A stretch of DNA of 64,000 bases, from the NCBI RefSeq assembly GCF_900156455.1, contig NZ_FTNQ01000003.1, positions 186,001 through 250,000 on the forward strand, written 5' to 3'. This document shows, piece by piece, positions 52,853 through 60,440 of this stretch; position 1 is the stretch's first letter; every line of letters starts with the position of its first letter. Made by a program: the position numbers and the translations under genes. The notes under the pieces are model-generated. The model did not search any database. It was not told the DNA's origin and saw only the letters and a program-made list of their open reading frames with translations. Source of the DNA: Microbacterium sp. RURRCA19A. Its GTDB lineage: Bacteria; Actinomycetota; Actinomycetes; Actinomycetales; Microbacteriaceae.

Positions 52853-54295
52853 ATGACCGATGCCACCGTGGTGGGCAGTGGCCCGAACGGTCTCGCGGCC
52901 GCCGTGACACTGGCGCGCGCCGGTCTCGACGTGACGCTGCTCGAGCGGAACGACACGCTGGGTGGCGGAGCGCGGACACTGGAACTGACCCTGCCCGGGT
53001 TCCGCCACGACCTCGGCGCGGCCGTGCATCCGATGGGCCTGGCATCCCCGTTCTTCCGCGCTTTCGGCCTCGCCGATCGGGTCCGCTTCGTCGTTCCCGA
53101 GATCTCCTACACCCATCCTCTCGGTGACGGACGGGCGGGCGTGGCGTATCGCGACCTCGACCGCACGGCCGAAGAGCTCGGACCCGACGGTCGGGCGTGG
53201 CGCGCGCTTTTCCGCCCGCTCGTCGCGCACGTCAACGGACTGACCGACTTCACGGCCTCGCAATTGCTACGTCTCCCCCGCGATCCCGTGACCGCCATTC
53301 GATTCGGGCTCCGGGTCCTGGAACAGGGCTCGCTCGCCCATGACGTCCGGTTCTCCGGGGAGGTGGCGGGTGCCATGCTCGCCGGGGTCATGGCGCACTC
53401 GATCGGCCGGATGCCGTCGTTGACCTCTGCGGGTGCGGGACTGGTTCTCGCTACTCACGCACACGCCCGGGGGTGGCCGATTCCTCTGGGCGGCACGCAG
53501 GCGATCATTGATGCGATGCGGGACGACTTCCTCGCCCACGGAGGTCGCATCGAGACCGGCGTAGATGTCACCGACTCCCGCGTGGTGAGCGGACGCGCTC
53601 GCCTCTTCGACGTCTCCGCCGGCGCGCTGGCTCGTATCGCGGAGGCGGAACTCCCCGTGCGCTATGCGCGGGCGCTCCGAAGATTCCGCTACGGGAACGG
53701 GATCGCGAAGGTCGATTTCGCTCTCTCCGGACCGGTTCCGTGGATCAACGAGGAGACGCGTCGTTCCGGCACGGTGCATCTGGGCGGCACCGCTACGTCG
53801 ATCCGTCGGGCAGAGGACGATGTCGCCCGGGGCGTGATCCCCGAAGTCCCCTACGTGCTCGTCTCTCAACCGACCGTCCTCGACCCCAGCCGAGCGCCCG
53901 AGGGCAAACATGTGCTGTGGGCGTATGTCCACGTCCCCGGCGGTTCCGGATTCGACCCCACAGATCAAGTCATCCGGTCGATCGAGGCGGAGGCGCCCGG
54001 CTTCCGCGATCTGATCCTCGCCACGCGGGCGATCACTTCCAGCGACTTGCCGTCATGGAGTCCGAACTTCGTCGGAGGCGACATCTCCGCCGGCGCGTTG
54101 TCGATGCTCCAGATGGTGAAACGCCCCGTCCTCTCGCCGACGCCGTGGCGGACCCCCACCCCGGGTGTGTACCTCGCGTCATCGTCCACCCCGCCGGCGA
54201 CGGGCGTCCACGGACTCTCGGGCTTCTACGCGGCTCGAACGGCGCTCCGCGACGTCTTCAGTCTGGCAACGCCGCCGCTCGGCGTCGACGGATGA
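52853..54295 (+). CDS. FAD-dependent oxidoreductase, phytoene desaturase-like
   Basis: A 480-residue flavoprotein of the NAD(P)/FAD-dependent oxidoreductase group related to phytoene dehydrogenases. The dinucleotide motif is VVGSGPNGLAAAVTLARAGLDVTLLERN, followed by GGGARTLELTLPGFRHDLGAAVHP. The C-terminal FAD-contacting region has GVYLASSSTPPATGVHGLSGFYAAR. The start at 52853 has a GGGGAC site. The carotenoid-type substrate suggested by the name is not supported by neighbours, as no other carotenoid gene is here. The 3' end overlaps the convergent HTTM gene by 38 bases. Confidence 0.87.
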   Translation: MTDATVVGSGPNGLAAAVTLARAGLDVTLLERNDTLGGGARTLELTLPGFRHDLGAAVHPMGLASPFFRAFGLADRVRFVVPEISYTHPLGDGRAGVAYRDLDRTAEELGPDGRAWRALFRPLVAHVNGLTDFTASQLLRLPRDPVTAIRFGLRVLEQGSLAHDVRFSGEVAGAMLAGVMAHSIGRMPSLTSAGAGLVLATHAHARGWPIPLGGTQAIIDAMRDDFLAHGGRIETGVDVTDSRVVSGRARLFDVSAGALARIAEAELPVRYARALRRFRYGNGIAKVDFALSGPVPWINEETRRSGTVHLGGTATSIRRAEDDVARGVIPEVPYVLVSQPTVLDPSRAPEGKHVLWAYVHVPGGSGFDPTDQVIRSIEAEAPGFRDLILATRAITSSDLPSWSPNFVGGDISAGALSMLQMVKRPVLSPTPWRTPTPGVYLASSSTPPATGVHGLSGFYAARTALRDVFSLATPPLGVDG

Positions 54296-55148
54296 GCGCT
54301 CGGGGATCGGGGAACCAGCGAGCGACCGGCACGCAGAAGAATCCCGCGTAGGCATAGAGGTTGTCGAAGAAGTCGATGCCCATCAGGACGAACACCCCGA
54401 TGTGGAACAGGACGACGAGGGCCAGACCGAGACGGAACACTCTCGGCAGCAGGATGACGAAGATGAGCCACCCTTCGGCGAAGATCGTGGCCCAGTCCAG
54501 CAGCTTCCAGAACAACGCGACGTCGATCGTGAGGGCGAACTCCCCCCACGGCCCGGGCAGCGGGCCCGCCACTTCGTCACGGGCCACGAAGTATCTGGTC
54601 GCCTCTCGGCTCGGGTCGAGCCACCCTGCCCGGATCTTCGGCAGCGCGGCCGTCAGCATCGCAAAGCCCACGACCGTCGCGAAGAGGAACATCGGGTAGC
54701 CCCGGGTCGTGTGCTCCCGACGGCGAGCGTCGAGCGACCACGCCGCTCCCCACCCTGCGAGGCCGAAGGCGAGAGGGGCGAGGTCGAACAAGATGAAGTG
54801 GTCGACCTTGCCGAACGAGTAGCTCAGACCCGCGGCGACGAGGAGGATGAGCGTCGTCGCGGCGGATGCCCACAGCGTCTTCCATCCCACGAGCAGCCAC
54901 ACAGCCACCACCGTCCGGACGACCGTGAGAGCCACGAGCGCCTCGACGGAGGGTTGTTCGGTGATCAACGAGAACGGACCGGGCGGAGGGACGAAGAACT
55001 GCGCCGGGACCTGCCCGATCCACAGCAGATCGCCGGAGAACAGCATCACCTTGATCGCGAAGACGATCCGAACGACGGCGAAAGGACGGGCCGTCGGCGC
55101 GTACCCGACGACGACGCGATCCAGCAGTGCGGCGACACGTTCTTTCAC
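54258..55148 (-). CDS. HTTM-domain membrane protein
   Basis: A 296-residue integral membrane protein resembling HTTM (horizontally transferred transmembrane, vitamin K-dependent gamma-carboxylase-related) proteins: ARPFAVVRIVFAIKVMLFSGDLLW near the start, the loop FFVPPPGPFSLI, FGKVDHFILFDLAPLAFGLAGWG, LPKIRAGWLDPSREATRYF, and about eight helices. Catalytic lysine/histidine pairs of true carboxylases are not evident. It starts with GTG, overlapping the upstream stop as GTGA, so it is coupled to the 155-residue gene. Function is unknown. Confidence 0.75.
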   Translation of the reverse strand: MKERVAALLDRVVVGYAPTARPFAVVRIVFAIKVMLFSGDLLWIGQVPAQFFVPPPGPFSLITEQPSVEALVALTVVRTVVAVWLLVGWKTLWASAATTLILLVAAGLSYSFGKVDHFILFDLAPLAFGLAGWGAAWSLDARRREHTTRGYPMFLFATVVGFAMLTAALPKIRAGWLDPSREATRYFVARDEVAGPLPGPWGEFALTIDVALFWKLLDWATIFAEGWLIFVILLPRVFRLGLALVVLFHIGVFVLMGIDFFDNLYAYAGFFCVPVARWFPDPRALIRRRRAAALPD

Positions 55149-55612
55149 AGTTCCACCTCGCGAACGGTCGGCTCACCCAGCGGGGTGGTGGACACCGCCA
55201 CGATGTCGAGATCGACGGATTGCCAGGTGAACGTCACGCTCTTCGCGTCCGAGCCGCCGCTGATCCGGCGAACCTGGTCACCCAGCCATTGCCGCGTCTC
55301 CTGCGAGATCGGCTCCTCCGAGCGGAAGACGTTGTCGATGGCGAACCGAGCACTCGAATAGTGGAACTCGGAGAACAGCTCCTCGGGTTCCACGCGGACC
55401 TGAGAGCCGTCCTGATGGACGACGTCGATCGCCAGCATTCCAATGGTGCGGTGGCCATCACGATCGGGCGCCTGGCCGAAGGTCGGCATGCTCACCGTCG
55501 GGAAAGCCTCTGTCGTGGAGCGCCAGTCGATCACACCCTGCACGACGAGAACAGCGACGAGCACGAGCCAACCGCTCGCTTGCCAGACTTTTCGAGATTC
55601 AGATTTTTTCAC
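55145..55612 (-). CDS. single-pass membrane protein, partner of the HTTM protein
   Basis: A 155-residue hypothetical protein from the GTG at 55612, chosen because a GGGGGGC site lies just upstream and the basic KKSESRK tail precedes the hydrophobic segment. An earlier GTG at 55630 is possible. One membrane helix (about 14-31, SGWLVLVAVLVVQGVIDW) anchors a soluble extracytoplasmic domain with FHYSSARFAIDNVF and VTFTWQSVDLDIVAVSTTPLG. No family is recognised. The gene is 24 bases after the acyltransferase gene and overlaps the HTTM gene, so the three form an operon. Confidence 0.75.
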   Translation of the reverse strand: MKKSESRKVWQASGWLVLVAVLVVQGVIDWRSTTEAFPTVSMPTFGQAPDRDGHRTIGMLAIDVVHQDGSQVRVEPEELFSEFHYSSARFAIDNVFRSEEPISQETRQWLGDQVRRISGGSDAKSVTFTWQSVDLDIVAVSTTPLGEPTVREVEL

Positions 55613-55636
55613 GGCGCCCCCCAAGGTCACACGAGT

Positions 55637-56701
55637 CTAAGTGCGTGTCCCACCGGGATCGGACGGCCGATCGTCTTCCTGCGCCGTCCCGCCCTGCGGA
55701 GGACGAGGGGTCCCCGCGCGTTTCAGCCACCCCGGTGTCTCGAACAACCAGGAAGCCCCAATCCGCGGAGCGATCTTTCCGACCCCATAGGCGATCGCGA
55801 ACGCCGGTACAGCGATGAGAATCGGCGCGGTGAGGGCGACCCATCCGGCGTCGGGGAGGAACGTCACCGCAAGCAGGACAAGCCCAGCGATCCACATCTG
55901 GTGGGTGATGTAGATCGGAAGCGTGGACTGACCGAAGTGGCGGAGCAACCTTAGGCCCTGCAGCTGTGTCGCTATGGCGATACCCGCGGCGAGCCCGAGC
56001 AGTCGCAGGAGAAGGTCGACGACAGGCCAGTCGTCGCCGTCGACGAAGAGCATCGCGGCGTAAGCGATGACCCATACCGCGACGACGACCGTAGCGCGCA
56101 GGAATGTCACCCGCTCAGCCGCACGCAGGAGGAACGCCCGCCCGTAGACGCCGATCAGGAAGTACAGCAGATACGCTGCGAGTCCTTCGTACGCCCGCGC
56201 CGGGATATCGAAGCGCATCACGATCGCCGCCGCCAGTCCCGCGCCCACGAGTTGCAGCGGCCACGGCACAGCACGCACAGCCTTCGCGACGATGAACATG
56301 AGCGCCAGCGTGTAGATGAACCAGCCCTCGTTGCCACCGAGCATCCGCCAGCCGAAGCTCATCCACGGCTCCACTCCCTCGGCGAGCACCAGGGAGTCCC
56401 ACACCGACCGCAGGACCAACCACAGCACGTACACCCACATGAGCAGCAGAACCTTGACACGAAGAAGTTCGGCCCACATCTGCGTGCGGATCCACTTCCC
56501 CGCGAACAGGCCGGCGCAAGCGAAGAACAGCGGCATTCGCATCGTGCGGATGAAGTTGGTGACTGTCGACCATTGCTCGTAAGCGATTTCCGCGTCGTCC
56601 GCCTGTCCGATCGCGTGGTGCGTGACCACCAGGATGATCGCCAACCCACGAGCCGCGTCGGGCCAATGAAGGCGTCGACGAAGGACTTCTCTTTCCCCCA
56701 T
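55637..56701 (-). CDS. acyltransferase 3 family membrane protein
   Basis: A 354-residue membrane acyltransferase-like protein with about ten helices. The family landmarks are WPDAARGLAIILVVTHHAIG at the start (with the conserved Arg and His), RTMRMPLFFACAGLFAGKW, and STLPIYITHQMWIAG near the end. Such proteins modify sugars or lipids of the cell surface; the donor and acceptor cannot be named. A CATACT box lies 6 bases before the ATG, suggesting a leaderless start. It is the first gene of the acyltransferase, 155-residue protein, HTTM operon, in a stretch that looks lower in GC than its surroundings. Confidence 0.88.
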   Translation of the reverse strand: MGEREVLRRRLHWPDAARGLAIILVVTHHAIGQADDAEIAYEQWSTVTNFIRTMRMPLFFACAGLFAGKWIRTQMWAELLRVKVLLLMWVYVLWLVLRSVWDSLVLAEGVEPWMSFGWRMLGGNEGWFIYTLALMFIVAKAVRAVPWPLQLVGAGLAAAIVMRFDIPARAYEGLAAYLLYFLIGVYGRAFLLRAAERVTFLRATVVVAVWVIAYAAMLFVDGDDWPVVDLLLRLLGLAAGIAIATQLQGLRLLRHFGQSTLPIYITHQMWIAGLVLLAVTFLPDAGWVALTAPILIAVPAFAIAYGVGKIAPRIGASWLFETPGWLKRAGTPRPPQGGTAQEDDRPSDPGGTRT

Positions 56702-56968
56702 CCGGCGAGTATGACAGCCCGCGGAGAACGATCGCCGCGGTCAAGCGAACGCCATGGCGGACATGGCCCGCCCGCGCGCAGGCGCGAGGGGCTGAACCGT
56801 TGCGATGACGAATGGGCCGAATCACCCACGAGATCAAGGAGCACAGGGCGGGGCACTGACGTGCGTCGTGTCCTCTCTCTGGTGGCTTCGCGACCGGAGC
56901 AGACAGAGGCGACTTCGTGATCGAACCGGCGGCGCGAGTTCCACGAATGTCAGACGCTGAACGTACGG

Positions 56969-57041
56969 TGCCGGCTACAGGACTTGAACCTGCAACCCCC
57001 GTATTACAAGTACGGTGCGCTACCAATTGCGCCAAGCCGGC
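56969..57041 (-). tRNA. tRNA-Thr (anticodon TGT)
   Basis: The minus strand folds into a 73-nt cloverleaf. The anticodon stem CCGTA/TACGG encloses CTTGTAA, so the anticodon is TGT, reading ACA/ACG. The acceptor stem is GCCGGCT/AGCCGGC with discriminator A, and the T-arm has GGTTCAAGTCC. No CCA is encoded (CCG follows), unlike the other two tRNAs here. It stands at the edge of the lower-GC block. Confidence 0.95.
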
Positions 57042-57150
57042 GGGCCGCGGCGTGCCGCGGACCGAGACGATCAGCGAGTCGCAGACCCGGCGTTCGTCCC
57101 CCTGGATTCTACGACGGAACAAAACCCCGTCGTCGCGGCAGCGCGGCCGG

Positions 57151-57993
57151 TCAGGGAGTGACCCAACCGAGGTAGGTACCCGCCGCGACGCTGCTGATGT
57201 CCACGATCGTCGCGAATCGCGGAGAACGGCCGTCGTTGGTGCGTCGACCCTGCGCGACGAAGACCTTGCCGCCGCCCACGCTGATTCCCTCGAGGCCCCG
57301 GTTGCCGTTGTCCTGCGCGGGACCCCAGAACACGAGCGCCCCGATCGGCGGCGCTCCCGCCGTCGTCGCCCGTGACGCATAGTTCGCAGTGAAGATGTCG
57401 ATCGCCTTGCCGGAGCCGGGGATGGTCTTCCCGACCGCCTTGTAGCCGGCGTGGGGGATCTTCGGACTGTTACCCGACAGCTGTCCGACCAGAGACCGGG
57501 TTCCGTCGTAGCCCCATTCCTCGGCCGGGAAGAGAGCCAGAGCGGCCGTCTTGTTCATGTACGCGCGATTGACCACACCGCGGAGCGCGAAGTTGGTGGC
57601 GGCGATGTCGATGCGCGTGGCGTCACAGCTGGAGAGTTCACCGGGGCCGCTCTTGACCCGAACGTGGAGACCGCTGTTCTTCACCCACGACGAGTGCACC
57701 CAGCCCTTCACCAAGCCGTAGGCGACGAAGATCCAGTGGTCGGTCTTGTACGCACCGGTGGCGTCAAGTCCCTTCGTCCAGCACACGGCGTTCACGGTCG
57801 CGCCGGCGGGGACGACGGCGTCGGGTCGCGGGTCGCAGCGACCACTCGAACCCCACGTGCACCAGCGCAGTTGCACGTCCGTCGACACGGTGGGTGGGTC
57901 GGATGCCGTCGGCGCGGCCATCGCCGCAGGTGCGACGAGGAGTGAAGAGACCAGCACGACGCCGGTCACGAGTAGGGCGAATACCTTGCGCAT
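57151..57993 (-). CDS. secreted protein with SH3-like and CHAP-like regions
   Basis: A 280-residue exported protein. The signal peptide is MRKVFALLVTGVVLVSSLLV ending in APAAMA, with probable cleavage after AMA. The first part of the mature chain, with LRWCTWGSSGRCDPRP and VNAVCWTKG then HWIFVAYGLVKGWVHSSWVKN, resembles a bacterial SH3 domain with cysteines that may form disulfides. The second half contains PIGALVFWGPAQDNGNRGLEGISVGGGKVFVAQGRR, a pattern seen in CHAP/NlpC-type domains, but no clear catalytic Cys precedes it. The GGGGGAC site supports the ATG at 57993. A non-catalytic wall-binding role is possible. Confidence 0.75.
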   Translation of the reverse strand: MRKVFALLVTGVVLVSSLLVAPAAMAAPTASDPPTVSTDVQLRWCTWGSSGRCDPRPDAVVPAGATVNAVCWTKGLDATGAYKTDHWIFVAYGLVKGWVHSSWVKNSGLHVRVKSGPGELSSCDATRIDIAATNFALRGVVNRAYMNKTAALALFPAEEWGYDGTRSLVGQLSGNSPKIPHAGYKAVGKTIPGSGKAIDIFTANYASRATTAGAPPIGALVFWGPAQDNGNRGLEGISVGGGKVFVAQGRRTNDGRSPRFATIVDISSVAAGTYLGWVTP

Positions 57994-58088
57994 GAGTCCC
58001 CCGGCTTCTGCGCGCGCGTGAATCGCGGCCCTTCGCGGAGTATAGCGAGAAGGAGCCGGAGAGGGCAGAGGCGTTCGACGCGGCGGCG

Positions 58089-59054
58089 TCAGCCCGCGGG
58101 GGTCGTGCTCGGGGTGGCCGTCGGCGTCGGCGTCGCGGTGGAGTAGTAGGCGTTGCTGTCGACCGTGAGCACGAACTGGGCGAACTCCTTCGGGTCGTCC
58201 ATGCGGCCGACATAGGGCGTACCGTTCACGAGCACCGTGGGGGTCGCCGTCAGCGCCTGGCCCTTGGTGTCGGGAAGGCCCTTGATGGCGCGGTCGGTGG
58301 CGGCCTTCGCCCACGCGGTGAAGGTCTCGTCCTCGATGCACGCGCGCACGGCGTCGGGGTCGCTCACCCCGGCCCCCTGGGCCATGTCGGCGAGCTTCTC
58401 GTCGCTGTAGCCGTCGGAGTCCACGGCGGGCTGGTTCACGAGGAGTTCGTGGTTGAACGCGAAGAACTTGTCGGACGCGTGCGTAGCGACGCACGCGGCG
58501 GCACCGGCGGCCCGGAGGCTGTACTTGGTGCCGTTCGACTTCGAGGTGAGCATCGCGACCGGGTAGTACGTCAGGGACGCGGCATCCTGGGACACCCACT
58601 TCGACAGCTGCTCGGCGTTGGCGAGCTGGAACTCCCGCGCCTCGGCGGAGAGATAGTCGACGTACACCCGGATGTCGACCGGGGCCGCGGTCGTGGTCGG
58701 TGCCGGGGTGGGCGTGGGGGTCTCTGTGGGCGTCGCCTCGGCGGCCAGCGCGGAGGCGTTGCCATCGACGGTCTGGTCGGCACGCGGGTCGGCGATGCCG
58801 GTGGCCGCCGTGACGACGAAGCCGTCGTCGGAGGCCGCATCCGGAAGCGCCTGCGAACGACCGTCGCGCGACGACAGCGCATATGTGACGCCGGCGGCAC
58901 CGATGGCGACGACGGCGACGGCACCGATCGTCACGAGCGAACGACGGATGATCCGAGCCCGCGTCTGCCGCGCCTTGACCTGCTGCGCCTTCTCGCGCAC
59001 CGCCTCCCGGCGGGCGTTCTCGGCGGGCAGATTCGGCGTCTGGTCGTTGGACAT
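58089..59054 (-). CDS. membrane-anchored DsbA-like protein lacking CxxC
   Basis: A 321-residue protein with a cytoplasmic basic N-terminus, one membrane helix (about 38-60), a Thr/Pro-rich linker with TPTPTPAPT, and a DsbA-type thioredoxin domain. The first strand is VDIRVYVDYLSAEAREFQ: where the CPxC active site belongs, residues 136-139 are Ser-Ala-Glu-Ala. The cis-proline loop ALTATPTVLVNGTPYVG is intact. Two other cysteines (ACVATH, RACIED) remain and may form a structural disulfide. The protein cannot be a normal thiol oxidoreductase; a chaperone or binding role is more likely. The start at 59054 begins the conserved MSNDQTP sequence. Confidence 0.82.
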   Translation of the reverse strand: MSNDQTPNLPAENARREAVREKAQQVKARQTRARIIRRSLVTIGAVAVVAIGAAGVTYALSSRDGRSQALPDAASDDGFVVTAATGIADPRADQTVDGNASALAAEATPTETPTPTPAPTTTAAPVDIRVYVDYLSAEAREFQLANAEQLSKWVSQDAASLTYYPVAMLTSKSNGTKYSLRAAGAAACVATHASDKFFAFNHELLVNQPAVDSDGYSDEKLADMAQGAGVSDPDAVRACIEDETFTAWAKAATDRAIKGLPDTKGQALTATPTVLVNGTPYVGRMDDPKEFAQFVLTVDSNAYYSTATPTPTATPSTTPAG

Positions 59055-59265
59055 GGGACCTCTCGGGCGCGGTCGGAGACCGCTGACGATGATGGGAACG
59101 CACGGGTAGGCGAACGAGCATCGATGGTAGTAAGCCTGGCTGAGAAATGACCAGACACGTGCGATACTGACCGTGCGCCCACTGTCGCGCGCACGGGGTC
59201 GCCCCCGTTCATTCCATTCACTACGGATCGTCCGGCACGTACCTGCCGGTGAAGGAGAAGAAGAA

Positions 59266-60369
59266 ATGGCGTCCGTCACCTTTGACAACGCAACCCGCCT
59301 GTACCCCGGCGGTACCCGCCCCGCGGTCGACAAGCTCAACCTCGAGGTCGCCGACGGCGAGTTCCTGGTTCTGGTCGGCCCCTCCGGCTGCGGTAAGTCC
59401 ACGTCGCTCCGCATGCTCGCGGGCCTCGAAGAGGTCAACTCCGGCCGCATCCTGATCGGTGACCGCGATGTCACCGACGTGCCGCCCAAGGACCGCGACA
59501 TCGCGATGGTGTTCCAGAACTACGCGCTGTACCCCCACATGACCGTCGCCGAGAACATGGGCTTCGCCCTGAAGATCGCCGGCGTCGGCAAGGAAGAGCG
59601 CGCGGCTCGCGTGCTCGAGGCGGCCAAGCTCCTCGACCTCGAGGAGTACCTGACCCGTAAGCCCAAGGCCCTCTCCGGTGGTCAGCGTCAGCGCGTCGCC
59701 ATGGGCCGCGCGATCGTGCGTCAGCCCCAGGTGTTCCTCATGGACGAGCCGCTGTCGAACCTCGACGCCAAGCTCCGCGTCCAGACCCGCACCCAGATCG
59801 CGTCGCTGCAGCGCCGCCTCGGTGTCACCACGGTCTACGTCACCCACGACCAGACCGAGGCCCTCACCATGGGCGACCGCATCGCGGTGCTCAAGGACGG
59901 TCTGCTCCAGCAGGTCGGCACCCCGCGCGACCTGTACGAGAAGCCGAAGAACGTCTTCGTCGCCGGCTTCATCGGCTCGCCCGCGATGAACCTCTTCACG
60001 GTCGACCTGGCCGAGGGCGGTGTCCGCTTCGGCGACCTCGTCGTCCCCGTCGAGGCGGACGTCATCGGCAAGGCGCACGGCAGCGAGGTCACCATCGGTG
60101 TCCGCCCCGAGGACATCCAGGTCGCCCCGGCCGACGGCCGCGGCCTGTCGGTCGTCGTCGACCTCGTCGAGGAGCTCGGCGCCGACGGCTACCTCTACGG
60201 TCACACCGACGTCAACGGCAAGCGCACCGACATCGTCGCCCGCGTCGACGGCCGCCGTCACCCCAACGCGGGCGAGACGGTCGTGCTGGCGCCGGTCCCC
60301 GGTCACGTGCACGTCTTCGACCTCGAGTCGGGCGAGCGTCTGACCGACAAGGCCATCGCCTCCGCCTGA
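59266..60369 (+). CDS. msmK: ABC transporter ATP-binding protein, MsiK/UgpC type
   Basis: ATPase of carbohydrate ABC importers, 367 residues. Walker A is LVGPSGCGKSTSLRML, the Q loop is MVFQNYALYPHMTVAEN, the signature is ALSGGQRQRVAMGRA, and Walker B is VFLMDEPLSNLDAKL, with the switch His in YVTHDQTEALTM. The C-terminal OB-type regulatory domain (about 235-367) is complete. No permease or binding-protein gene is near, so it is probably a shared ATPase that energises several sugar importers. The GAAGGAGAAGAAG site sets the ATG at 59266. A strong terminator follows. Confidence 0.93.
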   Translation: MASVTFDNATRLYPGGTRPAVDKLNLEVADGEFLVLVGPSGCGKSTSLRMLAGLEEVNSGRILIGDRDVTDVPPKDRDIAMVFQNYALYPHMTVAENMGFALKIAGVGKEERAARVLEAAKLLDLEEYLTRKPKALSGGQRQRVAMGRAIVRQPQVFLMDEPLSNLDAKLRVQTRTQIASLQRRLGVTTVYVTHDQTEALTMGDRIAVLKDGLLQQVGTPRDLYEKPKNVFVAGFIGSPAMNLFTVDLAEGGVRFGDLVVPVEADVIGKAHGSEVTIGVRPEDIQVAPADGRGLSVVVDLVEELGADGYLYGHTDVNGKRTDIVARVDGRRHPNAGETVVLAPVPGHVHVFDLESGERLTDKAIASA

Positions 60370-60383
60370 TCTCACGCACCGTC

Positions 60384-60426
60384 GCGGCGCGGGGAGTCTT
60401 CCACGACTCCCCGCGCCGCACCCTTT
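60384..60426 (+). terminator. intrinsic terminator after msmK
   Basis: A perfect 15-bp stem, GCGGCGCGGGGAGTC (60384-60398) with its complement (60405-60419), has a 6-base loop and is followed by ACCCTTTTCC. It separates the ABC ATPase gene from the DUF4032 gene. Confidence 0.85.
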
Positions 60427-60440
60427 TCCCCGGAGGAACC

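Noticed and set aside
52853-54295. Carotenoid biosynthesis assignment (phytoene desaturase)
   Set aside because: Only the general FAD-binding pattern is shared and no other carotenoid gene is present; a broader oxidoreductase call is safer.
56702-57150. Integrase or attachment-site remnants around tRNA-Thr
   Set aside because: Apart from the tRNA itself I found no repeat of its 3' end and no integrase-like frame in the flanks.
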